In this document: positions 7,360 through 12,393 of the stretch, in pieces
How positions within the stretch are numbered: position 1 is the first letter of the stretch
Layout of the letters: every line of letters starts with the position of its first letter
Source of the DNA: DAIOXA01 sp050949165
GTDB taxonomy: Bacteria > Bacillota > Proteinivoracia > UBA4975
Direction of reading: 5' to 3'
Assembly (NCBI GenBank): GCA_050949165.1
Contig: JBMNFF010000013.1
Coordinates: 1 to 19,158, forward strand
Length of the DNA stretch: 19,158 bases
Notes under the pieces: generated by a model
What the model was told of the DNA's origin: nothing
Database searches by the model: none
Seen by the model: the letters and a program-made list of their open reading frames with translations, nothing else
Position numbers and translations under genes: made by a program

Positions 7360-7699
7360 AAAAGTCTAGTTTTTTTATGGCTTTAAGTGAAAGATCAAAA
7401 ACTATATCATTGTTAATTGAGTTATCCGTTTCGAAATTTCCGTCTAGGGCTTGCTGAAGAGCAAAAACTGCAAACTCAATTCTCTCTTCATAATTGGGCA
7501 ATTGGTCTGGGTTTGGATATCCAAGGGCCTGAATATCCCGTATTGCCTGTTGGATTATTTGCTTAGCCCCAACTGAATTTTCGGCAGCATACTGAGCCAA
7601 ACCGAACACCTTTCCGGCAGGGGCAATTGATAAAACTGGAGATGTCATAATTACCATGACCATCAAACATGAAACGACAAACTGTAGCGCTTTACTCAC
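7301..7699 (-). pseudogene. Toxin fragment: start codon, signal peptide and N-terminal helical region
   Basis: From GTG 7699 the product begins with a short basic region and a hydrophobic core (FVVSCLMVMVIMTSPVLSIA), a clear Sec signal peptide with likely cleavage near SIA. A helical stretch follows (QYAAENSVGAKQIIQQAIRD). GGAGGT at 7708-7713 (minus) lies eight bases before this GTG but only two before TTG 7705, which decides the start. A strong promoter lies just upstream. The frame would end prematurely at 7301 (GIKYN). Confidence 0.8.
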
Positions 7700-7728
7700 T
7701 ACCAAAAACCTCCATTCTTTTTCTATTT

Positions 7729-7757
7729 ATTGTAATATGAATTTTGCGGGATGTAAA
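7729..7757 (-). promoter_or_regulatory. Sigma-A type promoter of the toxin gene, straddling the R2 boundary
   Basis: On the minus strand TTTACA (7757-7752) and TACAAT (7734-7729) are separated by 17 bases, each five of six to consensus, and sit about 30 bases upstream of the start codon. The -35 hexamer spans the R2 edge at 7754, so half of it belongs to the repeat. Confidence 0.65.
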
Positions 7758-8348
7758 CAATTAGTTGTATTTAAGTAAGATGGTTTATAACCTTGGCTCT
7801 TTTTTTTCCAAGACCAGTGCGAAGCACAACCTTAGCAGGTCCAGCCTCCTCGATGTCCGATGATAAGGTAGCCTTTGGCTGGGAGAAATCTCGGAGGGGA
7901 TTGAAGCTAAATACTGTTTCATAGTTGAGAAAGGTTGAGATTGAAAATGATTAACAGCAGAGGAGCCACATATCAATGCGGCCCCTCTGCTGTTAATGTA
8001 ACTGGCAGTTCTTCGGCTTTTTTCATAACAATCCCACAGAGGCTCTATGGCGCAGCGACATATTTTTCATAGGTAATGGTAAAAAGAGTCGCAACATATC
8101 CATGGCAGAGATTGTCTCGTGCAGCATCTTTTCATATTGGTGATGCCACATCAGCCCTGTGATCCTTTCGTCTTAGATATTTAAATTCGCTTTTCCTCTT
8201 CCTTACTCTCTTTGCCGTGGAGCAGGGAAGTGGTGTTTAGGGCGTGGACCTTGAGCTTATAGAATTCCTCGGATACCTCCTTGGGATCCTTGGCCTCCAG
8301 CTCTTCTTGGGAGTACCGCTCTTTCAGGGCCATGCTCGCCAGCCTATC
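7754..8348. repeat. Direct repeat R2 (~595 bp; other copy 1106-1707)
   Basis: This is the second copy of the repeat described at 1106-1707, in the same orientation. It contains the last ~56 codons of the intact hypothetical gene (8181-8639), its 3' flank and the long hairpin. As the gene is whole here and relict in R1, R2 is probably the ancestral position. Between 7754 and 8180 I see no convincing gene; the reading frames there are interrupted and differ between copies. Confidence 0.9.
7950..7997. other. 18-bp hairpin inside R2
   Basis: ATTAACAGCAGAGGAGCC (7950-7967) pairs with GGCCCCTCTGCTGTTAAT (7980-7997) apart from one A/C mismatch at 7964; the 12-base loop is identical to that in R1. 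It lies about 180 bases downstream (minus direction) of the hypothetical gene's stop. Confidence 0.7.
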
Positions 8349-8639
8349 GGACAGGATATCTGCATACCTGTTAAAGTCATAGAAGCGCAGGTATTCCTCC
8401 ACGCCGGGGTTCTTGTCCAAATAATCTTCTGCCCAGACATATGTACTAGCTTCACGCAGGCAGGCCACATTGTCCTCGTAGTCAAAGTCCTTGGCAAAGC
8501 TCAGCAAATAATGTTGCAGTTTCTGCTGTTCTTCCCCGGCGGCATGCTCTTCGCCCCGATAAGCATGGATTATCCAGTCGGCGATATAGCACTTCTCCAT
8601 CAGGAGCTGGTACTGCTTTTTTGTAAGATTGATCTTCAT
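8181..8639 (-). CDS. Conserved hypothetical protein, 152 aa
   Basis: The frame starts at ATG 8639 with AAGGAGG about seven bases upstream and ends at TAA 8181-8183. The protein is soluble, very acidic/charged and helical: TKKQYQLLMEKCYIADWIIH at the N-terminus, YLLSFAKDFDYEDNV in the middle, YDFNRYADILSDRLASMA and a Lys/Glu-rich tail. It resembles small uncharacterised proteins of Clostridia, often annotated only as hypothetical; I cannot name a domain. Its 3' half is duplicated in R1, so this locus is the anchor of the repeat. It is probably transcribed separately from the toxin gene, as the R2 hairpin lies between them. Confidence 0.8.
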   Translation of the reverse strand: MKINLTKKQYQLLMEKCYIADWIIHAYRGEEHAAGEEQQKLQHYLLSFAKDFDYEDNVACLREASTYVWAEDYLDKNPGVEEYLRFYDFNRYADILSDRLASMALKERYSQEELEAKDPKEVSEEFYKLKVHALNTTSLLHGKESKEEEKRI

Positions 8640-8712
8640 TCTGCATCCTCCTTGCTTACGGCAATAATCTACACCGATGGCAGATAATTATTCTTCTCTA
8701 CTGTATCATAAG

Positions 8713-8736
8713 AAAGGCCTGCCGGGGCAGGTCTTT
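8713..8736. terminator. Palindromic hairpin, possible weak terminator
   Basis: AAAGGCCTGCC (8713-8723) pairs with GGCAGGTCTTT (8726-8736) with one G-U pair and a small loop, followed by CTTC on the plus strand and CTT on the minus strand. It lies upstream of the hypothetical gene and may insulate it. The T-tracts are poor. Confidence 0.4.
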
Positions 8737-8840
8737 CTTCGGTTGGCGCAGGACTAGCGGTAAACCGCCACTTCCGAGTTGGCAAAGAAGTCATGCAGCG
8801 CCCTTTTCTGTTCGTTTTTTTGAATCCAAAGCGATGGGGT

Positions 8841-8870
8841 AAAAAATAACCGCCGGCGCAGGCCGGCGGT
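8841..8870 (-). terminator. Rho-independent terminator of the lipoprotein gene
   Basis: On the minus strand a perfect 9-bp GC-rich stem (ACCGCCGGC with GCCGGCGGT; plus 8849-8857 and 8862-8870) with a 4-base loop is followed by TATTTTTT. It starts about 20 bases after the stop of the gene at 8890-9345. Confidence 0.85.
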
Positions 8871-8889
8871 CTTATCAGGGGGAGGACTG

Positions 8890-9345
8890 TTAATATCCCA
8901 GATCGGAAAGTATCTCGCTGATTTCCTTCTTATATTCATCATCGGCAACAACATAGATGAAAGTATTATCTGTTCTGGACACCACAGAGTAAGTGCCAGC
9001 CGAGGTCTGAGCATAGTAGCTGTAGTTTTTTACCTCGGCGGATTTGTTGGTGGATGTGCTGCCTTTAGCAGCTTCAAAGTCGGCCTTGTTTTGCTCAAAT
9101 GCCCGCTGGGCCTGATCTACAGTGGGGACCACGTAGAATTCAATCTGATAGTTTTCTCCAACGGCCAGGTAAACGGCTTCCACTACACCGGCTTCGAACT
9201 GATTGGTAGCGTCCACAATTTGAAAGCCTGCCGCTTCCATCTTGTCGGCAAACTGGCCGGCAGTCAAAGGAGTCCTGTCCTTGAAGCCGCAGCCAACAGT
9301 GGTAAGGACTAGGGCAAGCAATAACAGGGTAATGAGCTTTTTCAA
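8890..9345 (-). CDS. Small lipoprotein, 151 aa, function unknown
   Basis: The start is TTG 9345 (TTG AAA AAG), placed eight bases after GAGGAGG; this gives MKKLITLLLLALVLTTVGCG, a lipoprotein signal with lipobox TVGC and lipidated Cys at residue 19. The mature part is about 130 residues, beginning with a helix (TAGQFADKMEAAGFQIVDAT), then alternating strands and a helix (VDQAQRAFEQNKADFEAA). It ends IFIYVVADDEYKKEISEILS-like (exact text: TFIYVVADDEY then KKEISEILSDLGY). No catalytic motif is apparent. It should be anchored to the outer face of the membrane. It is monocistronic, with its own terminator and a possible promoter upstream. Confidence 0.85.
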   Translation of the reverse strand: MKKLITLLLLALVLTTVGCGFKDRTPLTAGQFADKMEAAGFQIVDATNQFEAGVVEAVYLAVGENYQIEFYVVPTVDQAQRAFEQNKADFEAAKGSTSTNKSAEVKNYSYYAQTSAGTYSVVSRTDNTFIYVVADDEYKKEISEILSDLGY

Positions 9346-9380
9346 AGTATAGCCTCCTCACATTTATGCATTACCTGCTC

Positions 9381-9412
9381 ATTATAAACTGGTGAGGGAA
9401 AGGTTTCTTCAA
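9381..9412 (-). promoter_or_regulatory. Possible promoter of the lipoprotein gene
   Basis: On the minus strand TATAAT (9386-9381) lies about 35 bases upstream of the TTG start, with TTGAAG (9412-9407) as a candidate -35. The spacing is 20 bases, longer than ideal; a TTTATA alternative -10 shifts it to 18. The rest of 9346-9595 contains no gene. Confidence 0.35.
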
Positions 9413-9527
9413 GAATCTTGCTCTTTTATGGTCTAATATTGCTATATTTACAAGGCGCTTTGGGATGAGCAGCTACGGAAGCAAAAATGGGCGCTCTTCT
9501 TTGTGTAATAATTACAGACAAGGCAGA

Positions 9528-9546
9528 GGGCCGGAAAACCCGGCCC
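9528..9546 (-). terminator. GC hairpin downstream of the VOC gene, possible terminator
   Basis: GGGCCGG (9528-9534) pairs with CCGGCCC (9540-9546) across a 5-base loop, about 50 bases after the VOC stop codon. The downstream minus-strand sequence is only moderately T-rich, so termination is uncertain. Confidence 0.4.
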
Positions 9547-9595
9547 AACAATTTAGTGCAGTATTATTGCAGTTTTGCGGTCTGCCCCTGCGGGG

Positions 9596-9970
9596 CTATC
9601 TGTGCTGGTCGATAAGGATCGGATTGCCGTCGGGGTCTTCCAGCATGAAGTATTCCGGGCCCCGGCTGTCCAAGTCTGCTGGTTCCTTAATCTCAAGGCC
9701 TTTGCTGCGCAGCTCTTCTTGCAGGACTCTTACGTCTTTAAAGGGATTGACCTCTTCTGCGTTGGCGTTCCAGCCTGGGTTAAAGGTCAGTATGTTTTTT
9801 TCGAACATGCCCTGAAACAGGCCGATGACGCAATCATCGTTCTTCATGATCAGCCATTTCTGTCCGATGTCTCCGCCAAAATCGGTGAATCCCAGCTTTT
9901 CATAGAAGGCCTTAGATTTATGGATGTCTTTGACGGTGAGGCTGATGGAAAATGCGCCGATGGAATTCAT
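9596..9970 (-). CDS. VOC (glyoxalase/bleomycin-resistance fold) family protein, 124 aa
   Basis: ATG 9970 is preceded by AGGAGG at seven-base spacing. The protein is one full VOC domain made of two beta-alpha-beta-beta-beta units: FSISLTVKDIHKSKAFYEKL with GF opens the first, and the second ends EYFMLEDPDGNPILIDQH, the typical ExxDPDGN closing motif with a probable metal-ligand or structural Glu. Members include glyoxalase I, dioxygenases and antibiotic-binding proteins; sequence alone does not show which reaction, if any, occurs here. Length is normal for stand-alone members. It is transcribed away from the oxoamine synthase operon, and the two share a 305-base intergenic region. Confidence 0.88.
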   Translation of the reverse strand: MNSIGAFSISLTVKDIHKSKAFYEKLGFTDFGGDIGQKWLIMKNDDCVIGLFQGMFEKNILTFNPGWNANAEEVNPFKDVRVLQEELRSKGLEIKEPADLDSRGPEYFMLEDPDGNPILIDQHR

Positions 9971-10140
9971 GGTAAATCCTCCTTCTTTAGGTTATGTTTT
10001 AGGGTGGGCGCCAAGAGACGCCCCAACATCTTTTTCACCTACCTACTATTTCTCATTTCCCTTCCGAAATCCTGCCGGGGCCACGGTATCCCGGGTAAGA
10101 GCAAAGAAAACCATGAGGCGGCAGATTGAGCGAATCGGCC

Positions 10141-10169
10141 TAGAAAATAGCGGGGATTGAGTATATAAT
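10141..10169 (+). promoter_or_regulatory. Promoter of the oxoamine synthase operon, with palindrome over the -10
   Basis: TAGAAA (10141-10146) and a perfect TATAAT (10164-10169) are 17 bases apart. The -10 lies within GTATAT-A-ATATAC (10161-10173), a near-symmetric motif that could be an operator. The transcript would start near 10176, leaving a leader of about 100 bases. Confidence 0.5.
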
Positions 10170-10213
10170 ATACGCAATATATCCCATACAATCCAAGGTA
10201 AAGGAGGGTTGGC

Positions 10214-10276
10214 TTGGCGAGGACATTGGTCCCCGCTCTCACTTGTTATTGGTTTGGTAAAGGAGTGGAATCATAA
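10214..10276 (+). CDS. Possible 20-aa leader peptide coupled to the oxoamine synthase
   Basis: AAGGAGGG (10201-10208) is followed at five to six bases by TTG 10214. The frame reads MARTLVPALTCYWFGKGVES and ends in TAA 10274-10276, whose last A is the first base of the next gene's ATG (TAATG). The next gene's own ribosome site (AAAGGAG, 10259-10265) lies inside this frame. A strong ribosome site with no other gene to serve, plus the stop/start overlap, suggests translated leader and coupling. No homologue is known to me; the call is tentative. Confidence 0.35.
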   Translation: MARTLVPALTCYWFGKGVES

Positions 10277-11457
10277 TGTCTTTATTTACTAAGTGTGAGA
10301 AGTTTACCGAGGCTAAAGAAGTACAGGCCCTGGGGTTATATCCCTATTTCCATGAGCTCCAGTCCCAACAGGATGTGGAAGTTATCATGGAGGGCAAGCG
10401 CAGGATAATGTTGGGCTCCAATAACTACCTGGGCCTGACGGCAGATGAAAGGGTGAAGGAAGCCGCCATAGCCGCCACCAGGAAATACGGCAGCGGCTGT
10501 TCTGGATCCCGCTTTCTCAACGGCACCCTCAACCTGCACACCCAGTTGGAAAGGGATTTGGCCGAGTTTCTGCATGCCGAAGCAGTAATCACCTTTTCCA
10601 CCGGCTTTCAGTCCAACCTGGGCATCATCAGTTCCCTGTGCGGGCGGGGGGACTATATCATCTCCGACAAGGAGAACCACGCCAGCATCTACGATGGCTG
10701 CAAGCTCAGTTATGCCAAGCATTTGCGCTTTAACCACTCGGATATGGCCGATCTGGAAAGGGTGCTGGCCAACATCCCCGAAGATGCCGGCAAGCTCATC
10801 GTCACCGACGGCGTCTTCAGCATGAGCGGGGATATCTGTCTGCTCCCGGAAATCGTCGAATTGAAGAAGAAGTACAAGGCCCGGCTGATGGTGGATGACG
10901 CCCACGGCTTGGGGGTAATCGGCGTCGGCGGTCGGGGCACCGCATCCTACTTCGGGCTGGAAGACGAAGTGGATATCATCATGGGCACCTTCTCCAAGTC
11001 CCTGGCCAGCCTGGGCGGGTTCATGGCCTCTTCTCGGGTGGTGGCGGATTATGTCCGGCACAAGTCCCGGCCCTTTATCTTCTCGGCCTCCATCACCCCG
11101 GCATCCTGCGCCGCCGCCATCAAATCCCTGGAAATCATGCGCACCGAACCCCAGCGGGTGGACAGGCTGGGCCAGCTGGCCGCTTACATGAAGCGGGCCC
11201 TCAACAGCCGCAATATAAAGATCAAGGAGTCCCCCACTCCCATCATCCCCATCTACACCAAGGACATGATCACCACCCTGACGGTGAACAAGAAGCTGTT
11301 CGAGGCCGGGGTCTATGTCAACCCCGTCCTGCCGCCGGCCACGCCGCCCAGTGAATGCCTGCTCCGGGTAAGCCTCATGGCCACCCACACCGAAGCCTTG
11401 ATCGACGAGGCGGTGGACATCATCGAGGCTGTCCTCAAGGAAGCTGGATTGGTATGA
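10276..11457 (+). CDS. Alpha-oxoamine synthase, serine palmitoyltransferase-like (PLP-dependent), 393 aa
   Basis: This fold-type I PLP enzyme belongs to the family that condenses an amino acid with an acyl-CoA with loss of CO2 (KBL, AONS, ALAS, SPT). Visible features: SNNYLGL (48-54), the GSGCSGSRFLNGTLNLH substrate/cofactor loop (72-88), H135 (NHAS) stacking on PLP, VDDAH (206-210), and the PLP lysine K241 in GTFSKSLASLGG. Length is typical. The GCSGSRFLNGTLNLH and SKSLASLGGF wording is closer to serine palmitoyltransferases such as those of Bacteroides than to glycine C-acetyltransferase (kbl), whose loop reads GAxxVRxIxGT. Substrate is inferred, not shown. It overlaps the downstream reductase by 4 bases (ATGA) and has AAAGGAG ten bases before its ATG. 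Confidence 0.85.
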   Translation: MSLFTKCEKFTEAKEVQALGLYPYFHELQSQQDVEVIMEGKRRIMLGSNNYLGLTADERVKEAAIAATRKYGSGCSGSRFLNGTLNLHTQLERDLAEFLHAEAVITFSTGFQSNLGIISSLCGRGDYIISDKENHASIYDGCKLSYAKHLRFNHSDMADLERVLANIPEDAGKLIVTDGVFSMSGDICLLPEIVELKKKYKARLMVDDAHGLGVIGVGGRGTASYFGLEDEVDIIMGTFSKSLASLGGFMASSRVVADYVRHKSRPFIFSASITPASCAAAIKSLEIMRTEPQRVDRLGQLAAYMKRALNSRNIKIKESPTPIIPIYTKDMITTLTVNKKLFEAGVYVNPVLPPATPPSECLLRVSLMATHTEALIDEAVDIIEAVLKEAGLV

Positions 11458-12245
11458 CCGCCAAGGTAGTTGCCATCACCGGCGCCTCCAGCGGCATCGG
11501 CCGGGCCACGGCCAAGCTCTTTGCCAATCAGGGGTGGCGGGTGTACAATCTCAGCCGCCGGCCCGCCGGAGAACCGGGGGTTGCCGATATCGCCGTGGAT
11601 GTCACCGATGAAGGGGCGGTGCGGGCGGCCTTTGCCCGGATAGAAGCTGAGGCTGGCCGCCTGGACCTGCTGATCAACAATGCCGGCTTCGGCATCTCGG
11701 GAGCGGTGGAATTTAGCCAACTGGCCGAGGCCAAGCGCCAGTTCGACGTCAACTTCTTCGGGGTGGTGAGCTGCATTCAGGCCTCCCTCCCCCTGCTCCG
11801 GGAGAGCCGGGGGCGGATCATCTGCATCTCCTCGGCGGCAGCCATATTCGCCATCCCCTTCCAATCCTTCTACTCCGCCACCAAGGCGGCGCTGAACATC
11901 CTGGTCAATGCCCTGGCCAACGAGCTGAAGCCCTTTGGAGTCAGTATCTGCGCCCTGCAACTGGGAGATGTCAAGACAGAATTTACCGGCGCCCGGGCCA
12001 AGTCCCTGGCGGGGGATGACGTTTACGGGGGTGCAATCGCCCGCAGCGTGGCCGTCATGGAGCGAGATGAGCAAAGCGGCTACCCGCCCGAGGTCGTTGC
12101 CCGGGCGGTGTACAGGACGGCGCTGAGGTCCCGGATCAAGCCCATATATACCATCGGCGCCAAGTACAAGCTCTTCGCCTTCCTCAACAAACTGCTGCCC
12201 AACAGCTTCGTGAACTGGCTGGTGGGCAAGCTCTATGTAAAATAG
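11454..12245 (+). CDS. Short-chain dehydrogenase/reductase, 263 aa (possible 3-ketosphinganine-type reductase)
   Basis: The start is ATG 11454, overlapping the upstream stop (ATGA). Classical SDR with Rossmann fold: TGASSGIG cofactor motif (residues 9-16), NNAG (75-78), N100, catalytic S126/S127, Y140 and K144 (YSATK). An Arg pair (SRRP, 34-37) after the second strand suggests NADP(H). The C-terminal extension rich in aromatic and basic residues (TIGAKYKLFAFLNKLLPNSF) resembles lipid- or steroid-type SDRs that contact membranes. Tight coupling to a serine-palmitoyltransferase-like enzyme suggests it reduces that enzyme's 3-keto product; this is context inference. A frame from 11355 is longer, but its extra residues are antisense-like low-quality sequence inside the previous gene. 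Confidence 0.88.
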   Translation: MTAKVVAITGASSGIGRATAKLFANQGWRVYNLSRRPAGEPGVADIAVDVTDEGAVRAAFARIEAEAGRLDLLINNAGFGISGAVEFSQLAEAKRQFDVNFFGVVSCIQASLPLLRESRGRIICISSAAAIFAIPFQSFYSATKAALNILVNALANELKPFGVSICALQLGDVKTEFTGARAKSLAGDDVYGGAIARSVAVMERDEQSGYPPEVVARAVYRTALRSRIKPIYTIGAKYKLFAFLNKLLPNSFVNWLVGKLYVK

Positions 12246-12307
12246 ATAGGAACAAGTTGTGCAAAAAGGAATATCGGGGCAAATCGCCTGGTGAAAACAC
12301 TGTAAAA

Positions 12308-12324
12308 GGGGGCCAAATGGCCCC
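12308..12324. terminator. Bidirectional terminator between convergent genes
   Basis: GGGGCC (12309-12314) pairs with GGCCCC (12319-12324) around AAAT. The plus strand continues ATCTGTTATT and the minus strand continues CTTTTAC. It separates the reductase gene from the convergent MORN-peptidase gene. A second weaker inverted repeat (CAGTGAA 12354-12360 with TTCACTG 12377-12383) follows. Nothing else is seen in 12246-12393. Confidence 0.55.
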
Positions 12325-12393
12325 ATCTGTTATTCATATGACGGGCAGCCCCCCAGTGAAGATTGCTGGGCAGGGGTTCACTGACTATCGGCG

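Larger units (their letters stand above)
2925..7699 (-). pseudogene. Secreted polymorphic toxin: TSP3 repeats-vWA-TSP3 repeats-pre-toxin-PD-(D/E)XK nuclease, broken by frameshifts and an IS
   Basis: Six minus-strand frames form one gene once about seven one-base shifts and the IS3 insertion (5179-6434) are removed. Shifts fall near 7320-7330, 6846-6849, 6635-6637, 6523-6526, 5167-5170, 4053-4054 and 3226-3228, nearly all in short homopolymers. Removing the IS and one TTATAA copy restores VDTSEIINP-DGDIENVKIFYF across the insertion. The product of about 1,170 residues has the layout of large secreted toxins: signal peptide, calcium-binding repeats and vWA module outside, variable nuclease at the C-terminus. 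The start is GTG 7699, eight bases after GGAGGT, rather than TTG 7705. As written, no full-length product could be made. Small downstream genes are candidate immunity genes. Confidence 0.85.

Noticed and set aside
10039..10242. 67-aa minus-strand frame with hydrophobic stretch upstream of the oxoamine synthase
   Set aside because: It overlaps the plus-strand promoter and leader, has no ribosome site, and its composition follows the AT-rich promoter DNA.
10336..11388. 350-aa minus-strand frame opposite the oxoamine synthase, and 11313-12326 opposite the reductase
   Set aside because: Shadow frames of high-GC coding sequence; no ribosome site and low-complexity composition, while the plus-strand genes carry full catalytic motifs.
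10276..11457. Naming the gene kbl or bioF
   Set aside because: The substrate loop and PLP-lysine surroundings look more like serine palmitoyltransferase, and no threonine dehydrogenase or biotin genes are adjacent, so no symbol is given.
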